The position numbers were made by a program, and so were the translations under genes. Under the pieces are notes generated by a model. The model saw only the letters and a list, made by a program, of their open reading frames with translations. It did not search any database and was not told the DNA's origin. A stretch of DNA of 12,974 nucleotides from Opitutus sp. GAS368 (GTDB taxonomy: Bacteria; Verrucomicrobiota; Verrucomicrobiia; Opitutales; UBA953): the NCBI GenBank assembly GCA_945906115.1, contig CAMDQP010000018.1, positions 1 through 12,974 of the forward strand. The letters run 5' to 3'. Below are positions 1 to 6,531 of the stretch, piece by piece; position 1 is the stretch's first letter; each line of letters starts with the position of its first letter.

Positions 1-2
1 AA

Positions 3-168
3 AGGGGCCCCGCCTGTGCCGATTCCGATTGGAGCTCCACTTATTCCTGGATTTAGGTGGGCGGTACGTTGCCACGGCTCGGACGAGGCCGGTCGGGTCG
101 CACCTCCCTTATATTATGTTCGTAGGGAAGGGAGGCTGCCGCGGGTGTCGAACACTGCAGGGGATAGT
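3..168 (-). ncRNA. ssrS: Probable 6S RNA (RNA polymerase-binding regulatory RNA)
   Basis: Read on the minus strand, about 165 nt fold into the 6S plan. A closing stem pairs 160-163 with 8-11 (4 GC pairs), then 151-155 with 16-20 (3 Watson-Crick pairs and 2 GU). A large bubble follows, with long single-stranded sides at about 109-150 and 21-58. The terminal arm pairs 99-108 with 59-68 (9 of 10 positions, one A-G mismatch and one GU), and a small hairpin at 75-91 caps it. The 5' part reads CCCCUGCAGUGUUCG, close to the CCCUG..UGUUCG found near the 5' end of many proteobacterial 6S RNAs (recalled, not searched). 6S RNA binds the sigma70 holoenzyme by mimicking an open promoter and is used as a template for short product RNAs. 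The gene lies downstream of the recA terminator, so it probably has its own promoter. Ends are approximate. tmRNA, RNase P and SRP RNA signatures were looked for and not found. Confidence 0.6.
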
Positions 169-169
169 C

Positions 170-198
170 AACATGACGACATTCTCGGAAAAAAGCAA
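170..198 (-). promoter_or_regulatory. Possible promoter of the 6S-like RNA
   Basis: On the minus strand TTGCTT (198-193) is followed after exactly 17 nt by CATGTT (175-170). Transcription would then start near 163-166, where the closing stem of the predicted RNA begins. Each hexamer matches the sigma70 consensus at only 3 of 6 positions, so the support comes mainly from spacing and agreement with the predicted 5' end. Confidence 0.25.
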
Positions 199-237
199 GC
201 AGGGGAGTATCGGACGGAGCGGGCTCTACCAATGAAA

Positions 238-261
238 CGGGCCGCACTTTCGTGCGGCCCG
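238..261 (-). terminator. Hairpin terminator of recA
   Basis: A perfect 10 bp stem (238-247 with 252-261) has a 4-nt loop. It lies 27 nt past the recA stop codon. Read on the minus strand it is followed by TTTCATT, a short and imperfect U tract; on the plus strand no T run follows. This makes it a terminator for recA that separates it from the downstream RNA gene. Confidence 0.65.
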
Positions 262-287
262 GGCTATGGCTAGCCAACAACGATTGA

Positions 288-1370
288 TTATTCGGCCGTG
301 ACGTTCTCGGCAACCCCGACGGCCAGGGTCATGCCACCGACGACTTGGACCTTCTCCATGATGATCTTCTGGATTTCCTCCAGGACCTTCGGGTTCTTGA
401 TGAGGTAGTCCTTGGCGGCTTCGCGGCCTTGGCCGATGAGCTGGCCATTATAGGCGATCCAGGCGCCCTTCTTCTCGAGAATTTTGTGTTCGATGCCGAG
501 GTCGAGGACGGAGCCGGAGCGGGAGATGCCTTCGGTGTACATGATGTCGAACTCGCACTCCGTGAAGGGAGGGGCGACCTTGTTCTTCACGACCTTCACC
601 TTGGTGCGGTTGCCGATGACTTTGCCGGAAGGTTCCTTGATCTGGCCGATGCGACGGATGTCGATGCGGATAGAGGAGAAGAACTTCAGGGCACGGCCAC
701 CGGGGGTGGTCTCCGGGCTGCCGAACATCACGCCAATCTTTTCGCGGATCTGATTCGTGAAGATGCAGATGCAATTGGTGCGGCTGATGGCGGCCGTGAG
801 GCGGCGCATGGCTTGGCTCATCATACGGGCCTGGACGCCGACGGTCGCGTCGCCCATCTGGCCGTCGAGTTCCTGCTTGGAGACGAGGGCGGCGACCGAG
901 TCGATGACAACCACGTCGATCGCGCCGGAGCGGATGAGGGTTTCGACGATATTGAGGGCGTCTTCGCCGGACTCGGGCTGGGAGACCAGGAGGTTGTCGA
1001 GGTCGACGCCGACGATTTTGGAGTAGCGAGGGTCGAGGGCGTGTTCGACGTCGACGAAGACGGCGTTGCCACCTTGGCGCTGGATCTCGGCGATGATGGA
1101 GAGACAGAGGGTCGTCTTACCGGAGGACTCCGGGCCGAAGATCTCGACGATACGGCCGCGGGGGAGGCCGCCGACGCCCAAGGCAAGGTCGATGGCGACC
1201 GAGCCAGTGGAGACAGACGACACTTGCATCTTGGTCGCGTCTCCCATGCGCATCAGGGTGCCATCGCCATACTGCTTGTTGATGGCGGAGAGAGCCAGAT
1301 CGAGGGTCTTCTTCTCGGCTGCCTGGTTGGCAGATTTTTCCTTAGCGGTGGGTTCGGATTTGGCGGACAT
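288..1370 (-). CDS. recA: RecA recombinase
   Basis: This is the DNA-dependent ATPase that forms filaments on single-stranded DNA, drives homologous strand exchange and stimulates LexA self-cleavage in the SOS response. The 360-residue product is full length for the family (about 340-360). The Walker A motif GPESSGKT is at residues 79-86, and the L1/L2 DNA-binding region includes the conserved [13 protein letters not shown] segment. Many RecA proteins have a strongly acidic C-terminal tail; this one has only a short, mildly acidic end (AENVTAE). The start is ATG and no Shine-Dalgarno sequence precedes it. The gene appears to be transcribed alone, with a LexA-type operator upstream and a hairpin terminator downstream. 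Identity is certain from sequence conservation along the whole length. Confidence 0.99.
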   Translation of the reverse strand: MSAKSEPTAKEKSANQAAEKKTLDLALSAINKQYGDGTLMRMGDATKMQVSSVSTGSVAIDLALGVGGLPRGRIVEIFGPESSGKTTLCLSIIAEIQRQGGNAVFVDVEHALDPRYSKIVGVDLDNLLVSQPESGEDALNIVETLIRSGAIDVVVIDSVAALVSKQELDGQMGDATVGVQARMMSQAMRRLTAAISRTNCICIFTNQIREKIGVMFGSPETTPGGRALKFFSSIRIDIRRIGQIKEPSGKVIGNRTKVKVVKNKVAPPFTECEFDIMYTEGISRSGSVLDLGIEHKILEKKGAWIAYNGQLIGQGREAAKDYLIKNPKVLEEIQKIIMEKVQVVGGMTLAVGVAENVTAE

Positions 1371-1425
1371 AGCGTTGGGTATGCGTAAGGGAAGGTGCCG
1401 AGGGTGGGGCGGCTTGCAAGCAAAA

Positions 1426-1439
1426 TGAACAAATGTTCA
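1426..1439. promoter_or_regulatory. LexA/SOS box upstream of recA
   Basis: TGAACAAATGTTCA is a perfect palindrome with 5-nt arms around AAAT, centred about 62 nt upstream of the recA ATG. It fits the GAAC-N4-GTTC form of LexA operator known from Firmicutes and Actinobacteria, not the CTG-N10-CAG form of E. coli. Its position in front of recA makes SOS control the obvious reading. A second perfect 10 bp palindrome, GCTTGCAAGC, lies 4 nt away at 1412-1421; its role is unknown. No convincing -35/-10 pair could be assigned around the box. Confidence 0.8.
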
Positions 1440-1452
1440 CTACTTCTTTCTA

Positions 1453-1470
1453 CCCCCCTTTGGCCGGGGG
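1453..1470 (-). terminator. Weak GC hairpin after the carboxypeptidase gene
   Basis: A run of C at 1453-1458 can pair with GGGGG at 1466-1470, directly at the stop codon of the carboxypeptidase gene. No T run follows on the minus strand, so it may be an inefficient terminator or a 3' end stabiliser. It is the only candidate separating this gene from recA. Confidence 0.3.
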
Positions 1471-2454
1471 TTAGAAGCTAAACAAATCCACCAGCCAGTC
1501 CCAGAAACCCTCGTCTTTCTTAGCTTTTACCGGGGGTTTACGGGCGGGAGCAGGGGCCGGCGTCCGGGCCAATCGCAGGGCTTTCTCGGCCTCGAGCTTC
1601 TTTAATTTAGCGAGGCCTTGCGTCATCAGGTCGGCCGCCAGGCTGTCGCGGAGGCGTTGCTCCGGTTTGGCTCCGGCCGGGCTTTGACAGCCGAGCACGA
1701 TCGCGATGACCCGGCCGTCCTTATCCTTAGCCGTGGTCACGATCGAGGCGTGCGCCGCCACCGTCCACCCGGTCTTCAAGCCGTCGCAGCCAGGGAAGGA
1801 GCTCAGAAGGTAGTTATGGTTGAGGAGTTCGAGCGGCTTGCCCGGCCGGCGTAATATATACTGCTTCGTGCTGGTATACTTGAGCGCTTCCGGGAACCGG
1901 CAGAGCGTGACCGACAACTTGGCCAGGTCGCGGGCGGTGGTGGTATCATGCGGCCCCTTGCCGTAGGTGAGGCCACTGGGCGTCACGAAGGTGGTGCGCG
2001 TCATACCCAATTCGGCGGCGCGGCGGTTCATGCGGGCCACGAACGCGGGAACGCTGCCGGCGCGATCGATGGCGAGGGCGACGGCCACGTCGTTGGCGGA
2101 CTTCAGCAGCAGCGCGTAGATCATCTCCTCGACCGTGAAGCTTTCGCCTGGCGCCAGCCAGACCTGCGAGCCCCCGATATCGGCGGCCGCCTTGGTGACC
2201 TTAACCTGGCTGCGCAGGGTCGTCTGGTTCGCCCGGATGTCCTCGAGCACGAGGAGGGTTGTCATGAGCTTCGTTACGCTGGCTGGATGGCCGGGGAAGT
2301 CAGCTTTCTCTTCCGAGAGCACCGTGCCGGTCGCGGCGTCGACGCAGATCGTGCCATCGACCCTCATGCCGGCCTTTGAATACGGGGTGGCGGCGACCGC
2401 CTCGGCCGGAAACGACAAACTCAGGAGGAGGGTGGCGATGGCGGCGAAGCGCAC
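1471..2454 (-). CDS. Exported D-alanyl-D-alanine carboxypeptidase (PBP5/DacF-like, peptidase S11)
   Basis: This is a penicillin-binding serine peptidase that removes the terminal D-alanine from peptidoglycan pentapeptides in the periplasm and so limits cross-linking. The 327-residue product begins with a signal peptide (residues 1 to about 22, ending AEAVAA). It carries the full S11 active-site set: SVTK at 59-62 with nucleophile S59, SAN at 119-121, and KTG at 227-229. Residues after about 265 are short and lysine/proline/alanine rich, ending in an aromatic-acidic stretch (WDWLVDLFSF) that could act as an amphipathic membrane anchor. The usual PBP5 C-terminal beta domain seems to be missing, giving a shorter protein than E. 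coli DacA. The start codon is GTG with no Shine-Dalgarno sequence. It was chosen because it opens the signal peptide directly. Transcription diverges from the SixA-like gene. Confidence 0.93.
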   Translation of the reverse strand: MRFAAIATLLLSLSFPAEAVAATPYSKAGMRVDGTICVDAATGTVLSEEKADFPGHPASVTKLMTTLLVLEDIRANQTTLRSQVKVTKAAADIGGSQVWLAPGESFTVEEMIYALLLKSANDVAVALAIDRAGSVPAFVARMNRRAAELGMTRTTFVTPSGLTYGKGPHDTTTARDLAKLSVTLCRFPEALKYTSTKQYILRRPGKPLELLNHNYLLSSFPGCDGLKTGWTVAAHASIVTTAKDKDGRVIAIVLGCQSPAGAKPEQRLRDSLAADLMTQGLAKLKKLEAEKALRLARTPAPAPARKPPVKAKKDEGFWDWLVDLFSF

Positions 2455-2501
2455 GCGCGATTGGTTAACGGACCGCGCCCGTGAGCAAGACCGATTTGCG
2501 T

Positions 2502-2513
2502 TAATATTATTAC
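2502..2513. promoter_or_regulatory. AT-rich core of the divergent promoter region
   Basis: TTAATATTATTA is the only AT-only block in the 76 bp between the divergent carboxypeptidase and phosphatase genes. Rightward, TATTAT (2505-2510) matches TATAAT at 5 of 6 positions and would give a transcript starting about 14 nt before the phosphatase ATG. No good -35 was found for either direction, so the call rests on position and composition. Confidence 0.3.
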
Positions 2514-2530
2514 TGGTCCAACTTACTGGT

Positions 2531-3019
2531 ATGCGAGTCTACCTGCTCCGACATGCTGAAGCCGTCCCCGGGACGCCGGATGCCTCGCGCGACCTCACCG
2601 CGCACGGGCAGCGGCAAGTCGCCCTGCTCGCCAAGGGTGCGGGTCGGGTGCCGCTCGAGGAGGTCGAGGCGATCGAGCACAGCCCACTCGTCCGCGCGGT
2701 GCGCACGGCGCAGCTACTCCGGCTGGCGACGGGTTCACCGTTGCCGCTTAAGGTCCTGGACGGACTGGAGCCCGAGCACGACCCGCGCAAGACGGCGGAG
2801 CTGCTCGCCAAGTCGCGTCGTAGCCGCCTGCTCGTCGGGCATAATCCCCACCTGGCCGAACTGACGGCCTTGCTGCTGGGCCTGGCCGACGGCGGTGCGG
2901 CGATCCGCTTCCGCAAGTCCGGCCTGCTGGCCTTGGAGCGGACGGCGAAGCCGACGCGTCTCCGCCCGTATGGTTCATGGAGCCTGCTGTGGATGATTCC
3001 GCCGGACCTCGCGAAATGA
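2531..3019 (+). CDS. sixA: SixA-like phosphohistidine phosphatase (histidine phosphatase superfamily)
   Basis: The 162-residue product is a compact cytoplasmic branch-1 histidine phosphatase of SixA size. The catalytic RHAE motif is at residues 7-10, with H8 as the phospho-acceptor. Conserved arginines follow in SPLVRAVRTA (R55, R58), and the second active-site histidine is H104 in VGHNPH. SixA of E. coli dephosphorylates histidine residues on signalling or PTS proteins; the substrate here cannot be read from sequence. The frame stays open upstream to 2135, over the antisense of the carboxypeptidase gene, but the family starts at MRVYLLRHAE, so the ATG at 2531 was chosen. The stop overlaps the TonB-family start (ATGA), which indicates co-transcription and translational coupling. 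Confidence 0.9.
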   Translation: MRVYLLRHAEAVPGTPDASRDLTAHGQRQVALLAKGAGRVPLEEVEAIEHSPLVRAVRTAQLLRLATGSPLPLKVLDGLEPEHDPRKTAELLAKSRRSRLLVGHNPHLAELTALLLGLADGGAAIRFRKSGLLALERTAKPTRLRPYGSWSLLWMIPPDLAK

Positions 3020-3699
3020 CACGTCCCGTTCTTGACGGAACGCGACGCGGCCCCGACCCTGCCAGCGTGCCCGAAAGCCGCCGACATCGCCTAATCTGGA
3101 GCGCCGTGGCCGGCGTGCACCTCGCGGCCGTCGCCGCGGTGTGGATGGGCGGCGCCCTCGGCGTCAGCGAAGCCGCCCGCGAAGGCGGCTTGGTCCTAGT
3201 GACATTGGTGACCGACCCGGTCGCCCTGCCGGGCGAAGCCAAGGGTGGCGTGGCGCTCGGCGCCGGTCTGCCCGTCCCCGTCGCGCTGAACGTCCCCGTC
3301 GCCGTTCCTTCCGCCGCGCCGCTCGTCGCGTCGCCGATCATCACGTCGGTGCCGACTTCCGCACCAGCCATCGCTGTTGCGACGAAGGGCGAAGTGCTCG
3401 CCGCTGCGCCCGCTCCGGTGGCGGAAGTTTTCGTGCCACCCTCTTTCCTTTCCCGTCACGAGCCGGCCTATCCCGAGCGCGCGCGTCGCGCTGGCGTCGA
3501 AGGCGTCGTCGGTGTGCGCATCGCGCTCGCAGCGGACGGTTCTGTGCGGCAGGTCGAGCTAACGCAGAGTTCCGGCAGCCGTCTGCTCGACGAAGCCGCG
3601 TTGGCGGCCGCGCGCGCGTCGACGTTTGCGCCCGCTTCGCGCAATCGGACGCCGGTTGAGTCTGAAGCCGTCGCGAGCTACCGCTACGAGTTGCGCTGA
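3016..3699 (+). CDS. tonB: TonB-family energy transducer
   Basis: TonB proteins carry proton-motive energy from an inner-membrane ExbB/ExbD motor to outer-membrane receptors. The 227-residue product has a short cytoplasmic N-terminus, one membrane anchor at about residues 26-49 and a long Val/Pro/Ala-rich periplasmic linker (about 60-140). The C-terminal TonB domain spans about 142-227, with the family pattern P-x-Y-P-E-R-A-R (150-157), G-V-V-G-V (163-167), the D-G-S-V turn and L-L-D-E-A-A-L-A-A-A. The linker lacks the Pro-Glu/Pro-Lys repeats of enterobacterial TonB. The start at 3016 is preferred over an in-frame ATG at 2977 because it makes an ATGA overlap with the phosphatase stop. No exbB, exbD or receptor gene is in the window, so the partner system is unknown. 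Confidence 0.9.
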   Translation: MTRPVLDGTRRGPDPASVPESRRHRLIWSAVAGVHLAAVAAVWMGGALGVSEAAREGGLVLVTLVTDPVALPGEAKGGVALGAGLPVPVALNVPVAVPSAAPLVASPIITSVPTSAPAIAVATKGEVLAAAPAPVAEVFVPPSFLSRHEPAYPERARRAGVEGVVGVRIALAADGSVRQVELTQSSGSRLLDEAALAAARASTFAPASRNRTPVESEAVASYRYELR

Positions 3700-3730
3700 A
3701 TCACTCAGAGGGGGAGAGCGGCCAAGCGCC

Positions 3731-4759
3731 TTATCTCAAGCTGACGTAGTCGGGATGGGTGCCGACAATCATCTGCCCGAAGCGACCCCAGTCGCCCGGC
3801 TTGAGCGAGCGATCAATGACGACGGTGCTCGGCACGTTCGGTTCACAGCGGACGGACCAGAGTGGGTGCGCGCTGGTCGGCAGCATGCCGAAGCGGATGT
3901 CGCCGATGAGTACCGTAGAACCGTCGGCCGTGAAGCTATTCCAGCCCTGCGTGAAGCGTGAGAAATCGGCGATGATGACGGCCGCGGGCGAGCCGGCCGC
4001 GGGCAGGCCGGGGCTCTGCGGTGTGAGCGCCGCGCGCGTCTCGCCGAGGATCACCTGCGGGGCCATGAACGGCATGACCCGCACGGCAGCCGTATGCCAT
4101 TTGCCGTCTTCGAGCCACACACAGCGCCAGACGACGAGGTTAAGGGCGGTCGGTTTCACCGCGACGCGTTCTGTGCGGCGGGTGACCTGCTGTGAGGCGA
4201 ACCACTGGCGCAGCGCGGTCTCCGCCCTTGCGTGCTGCCAGACGCCGAGCAACGCATACGTCGTAAACCAGACCAAGCCGTAGACTGCGAGTCGGGGAGC
4301 GGCCTTCTTCCAGGCGAGGATCGCGAGCACCAGCACGGGCAGAGTGGCCAAGAGGTCGATGATCGGCAGGCAATCCCAAGCGTAGCGCCCGGTGTCAAAA
4401 GGCCAGAGTAGCATCGTGCCGTAACTCGTGCACGCATCGCAGAGCACGTGCGACAGCGCGCCCGCGAGTCCGGGCAGGAACAGGTCCCGCCAATGCGCGT
4501 CTGGTCGTCGGCGGAAGAACCAAGCCGAGATCAGGGCCGCGAGGAGGCCCCAGACAGGCGCGAAGGCGAAGCTGTGCGTGAAGTGGCGATGCCAGCGGAA
4601 GGACACGAGCGGGTCGCCGGCGGAGCGGATGAAGACGTCTAGGTCAGGGCCTTCGCCGGCGAGCAGGCCCGCGAGGGCGGCGGCGGGCAGGGAGGCGCCG
4701 GCGCGGCGGACGGCGATACCGGCGGCGATGCCGAGGGCGGCGTGCGTGACATTGTCCAT
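3731..4759 (-). CDS. Membrane-bound metal-dependent hydrolase, YdjM/YbcI (DUF457) family
   Basis: The 342-residue product is a polytopic inner-membrane protein. Family hallmarks in its first half are THAALG near the N-terminus with H6, EGPDLD at 36-41, the histidine cluster HRHFTHS at 57-63 and SHVLCDACTSYG at 103-114. These histidines and aspartates probably form a metal site. Likely membrane segments are about 7-35, 65-82, 94-110, 132-149 and 157-173. The C-terminal half (about 180-342) is mostly soluble and beta-like, with no motif recognised. The family is annotated as a putative hydrolase; its reaction is not established to my knowledge. In E. coli, YdjM belongs to the SOS regulon, but no LexA-type palindrome was seen upstream here. 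The ATG start gives the expected MDNVTHAALG opening. The gene is convergent with tonB, with 31 bp between them and no clear terminator. Confidence 0.85.
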   Translation of the reverse strand: MDNVTHAALGIAAGIAVRRAGASLPAAALAGLLAGEGPDLDVFIRSAGDPLVSFRWHRHFTHSFAFAPVWGLLAALISAWFFRRRPDAHWRDLFLPGLAGALSHVLCDACTSYGTMLLWPFDTGRYAWDCLPIIDLLATLPVLVLAILAWKKAAPRLAVYGLVWFTTYALLGVWQHARAETALRQWFASQQVTRRTERVAVKPTALNLVVWRCVWLEDGKWHTAAVRVMPFMAPQVILGETRAALTPQSPGLPAAGSPAAVIIADFSRFTQGWNSFTADGSTVLIGDIRFGMLPTSAHPLWSVRCEPNVPSTVVIDRSLKPGDWGRFGQMIVGTHPDYVSLR

Positions 4760-4899
4760 GCGCCGAACTTACGAGCCTCGGTCGCGGAAGGAAGGCGGAC
4801 TTACGGATTTTATGTCCTGGTTCAACGGGGCGGACCTCTTTGGGGTGCATACCACCGGCGCGAGCTCGTCCCTTAAAAGGCCTTGGACGACGCCCAGCC

Positions 4900-4928
4900 T
4901 TGACCGCCCCCTGACCCCCTCCAAAACT
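4900..4928 (+). promoter_or_regulatory. Possible promoter of the epimerase/DUF1080/ThuA run
   Basis: TTGACC (4900-4905) matches the -35 consensus at 5 of 6 positions. After 17 nt it is followed by AAAACT (4923-4928), a weak -10. The predicted start would give a C-rich leader of about 20 nt. The rest of the 198 bp gap (4760-4957) shows no other structure. The weak -10 limits confidence. Confidence 0.35.
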
Positions 4929-4957
4929 CCGCTCCTCCCCAAATCACCCACACACCC

Positions 4958-5812
4958 ATGCGTTTCGGCCTCAATACGTTCCTCTACGCCTCTCCGTTCA
5001 CCAACGAGAGCGTCCACCTGTTCAAGAAGCTCAAGAACTGGGGCTTCCACACCGTCGAGATTCCAATCGAAGATCCATCGCACACCGACCCGAGGTTCCT
5101 GAAGGCCGCCGCCGCCAGCGCCGGTATTGCCATCGGTTCCATTTGCGCCTGCATGGGCCCCGGCCGCGACCTTCGCGGTTCCGCCCAGGATCAGGCCGCC
5201 GGCCGGAAGTATATCATGGCGCTCATCGACCAGGCCGCCGTCGCCGGTTGCCCGCGCATCATCGGCCCGCTCTATTCCGTCGTCGGCCTCATCGGCGCCC
5301 ATGACGACAAGACCAAGGCCAAGCATTTCAAGATGGTCGTCAAGAACCTCAAGGTCATTGGCAAGTACGCGCAGAAGAAGGGCATCGAGCTCGACATCGA
5401 GCCGCTGAACCGCTTCGAGACCGACTTCCTCAATACCTGCGACCAGGGCCTCCGCCTCGTCAAGGCGATCAACCTGCCCAACGTGAAGCTCCACCTCGAC
5501 ACGTTCCATATGAACATCGAAGAGAAGAACCAGGCCGCCGCTATTCTTAAGGCCGGCAAGCACCTCGGTCACTTCCACGCCTGCGGTACCGACCGCGGCA
5601 CCCCTGGTGGCGACTCCCTCGACTGGAAGCCCATCGTCGGTGCCCTCAAGAAGATTGGCTACAAGCAGGACGTCGTCATCGAGTCCTTCACCACCGACGT
5701 CAAGGTGATCGCCCGGGCTGCCGCCATCTGGCGCGCCATGGAGCCGCACCGCGACGACATCGCCGTCAAGGGCCTGAAGAACCTGAACCGTTTTTTCGGC
5801 AAGCAGAAGTAA
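4958..5812 (+). CDS. D-tagatose/D-psicose 3-epimerase-like TIM-barrel protein
   Basis: The 284-residue product is a cytoplasmic xylose-isomerase-like TIM barrel (AP endonuclease 2 superfamily) of the ketose 3-epimerase group, which epimerises free ketohexoses or ketopentoses at C3 using a divalent metal. The four metal ligands are in place: E148 in DIEPLNRFE, D181 in HLDTFHMN, H207 in GHFHACGTDRG and E242 in VIESF. The offsets between them (33, 26, 35) equal those of Pseudomonas cichorii D-tagatose 3-epimerase as I recall its numbering (E152, D185, H211, E246). E148 and E242 would be the catalytic acid/base pair. There is no signal peptide. It is the first of three closely spaced plus-strand genes, 20 bp before the DUF1080 gene. 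The true substrate is unknown; a keto-sugar intermediate linked to the next two genes is possible. Confidence 0.88.
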   Translation: MRFGLNTFLYASPFTNESVHLFKKLKNWGFHTVEIPIEDPSHTDPRFLKAAAASAGIAIGSICACMGPGRDLRGSAQDQAAGRKYIMALIDQAAVAGCPRIIGPLYSVVGLIGAHDDKTKAKHFKMVVKNLKVIGKYAQKKGIELDIEPLNRFETDFLNTCDQGLRLVKAINLPNVKLHLDTFHMNIEEKNQAAAILKAGKHLGHFHACGTDRGTPGGDSLDWKPIVGALKKIGYKQDVVIESFTTDVKVIARAAAIWRAMEPHRDDIAVKGLKNLNRFFGKQK

Positions 5813-5832
5813 CCCCTTCCGCCCAATCTCTG

Positions 5833-6525
5833 ATGAAACTGCTTACCCCTCTCCTCGCCCTCGCCGCGTTCTGCGTGTCGGTTTCCGCCGAGGATAAGAA
5901 TCTCTTCAATGGTAAGGATCTCGCCGGCTGGAAAGGCCTCGATTTCTGGTCCGTCGAAGACGGCGCCATCACCGGCCGCACGACCAAGGAGAAGCCCACG
6001 AAGGGCAACACCTTCCTCGTGTGGGAAGGCGAGGTCGCCGACTTCGATCTCACGTTCCAGTACAAGATCGTCGGCGGCAACTCCGGCGTCCAGTACCGCA
6101 GCAAGCTCGTCGACGAAAAGGGTTTCGTCATCGCTGGCTACCAGGGCGACTTCGAAGCAGGCAAGACCTACTCCGGTATCCTCTATGAAGAGAAGGGCCG
6201 CGGCATCCTCGCCAAGCGCGGCGAGAAGGTCGTCGTCAAGGAAGGCGCCAATCCTAAGGATCCCAAGAAGCCCAACATCGAAGTCACCGGCTCGCTCGGC
6301 CAGACCGACGAGATTCAGGCCAAAATCAAGGCCGAGGCCTGGAACGAATACCGTGTCGTCGCCAAGGGCGGCCACCTGCAGCACTTCATCAACGGCGTCC
6401 AGACCGTCGACGTCACCGACGAGACTGCCGTTGGCGCCAAGAAGGGCCTCCTCGCCCTCCAACTCCACGCTGGCCCGCCCATGGTCGTCCAGATCAAGGA
6501 CATCGTCCTCAAGGAGATCAAATAA
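5833..6525 (+). CDS. Exported DUF1080 (3-keto-disaccharide hydrolase-like) protein
   Basis: The 230-residue product has a signal peptide (residues 1 to about 19, ending VSVSA) followed by a single DUF1080 domain (PF06439, concanavalin-like beta sandwich). It shows the family opening LFNGKDLAGWK (24-34), a central NSGVQYRSK segment and the C-terminal GLLALQLHAGPPM segment. Pfam names this domain 3-keto-disaccharide hydrolase because members cleave 3-keto-glycosides; others are carbohydrate-binding or uncharacterised. The protein is probably periplasmic or surface-attached. It lies 20 bp after the epimerase gene and 6 bp before the ThuA-like gene, so the three are probably one transcript. The ATG start is fixed by the signal peptide. 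There is no Shine-Dalgarno sequence: the leader is C/T-rich. Confidence 0.88.
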   Translation: MKLLTPLLALAAFCVSVSAEDKNLFNGKDLAGWKGLDFWSVEDGAITGRTTKEKPTKGNTFLVWEGEVADFDLTFQYKIVGGNSGVQYRSKLVDEKGFVIAGYQGDFEAGKTYSGILYEEKGRGILAKRGEKVVVKEGANPKDPKKPNIEVTGSLGQTDEIQAKIKAEAWNEYRVVAKGGHLQHFINGVQTVDVTDETAVGAKKGLLALQLHAGPPMVVQIKDIVLKEIK

Positions 6526-6531
6526 GCCCTT

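Noticed and set aside
145..155. GTGTCGAACAC, resembling a tRNA T-arm
   Set aside because: The stem is only 4 bp, and no anticodon arm, D arm or acceptor stem can be built around it.
1..170. tmRNA, RNase P RNA or SRP RNA as the identity of the structured segment
   Set aside because: No tag reading frame or tRNA-like ends, no RNase P core motifs and no GGAAGCAG-type SRP motif were found; the two-stem-plus-bubble plan fits 6S RNA better.
16..313. Short open frames on both strands in the first 313 bases
   Set aside because: The translations resemble nothing, overlap each other, and coincide with strong RNA structure and the recA terminator.
345..1388. A 347-codon open frame on the plus strand opposite recA
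   Set aside because: The translation is Asp/Gly/Ala/Val-rich shadow sequence without motifs; recA on the other strand is unmistakable.
2135..2530. N-terminal extension of the phosphatase frame back to 2135
   Set aside because: It would cover the antisense of the carboxypeptidase gene and the divergent promoter region, and the family begins at the MRVYLLRHAE segment.
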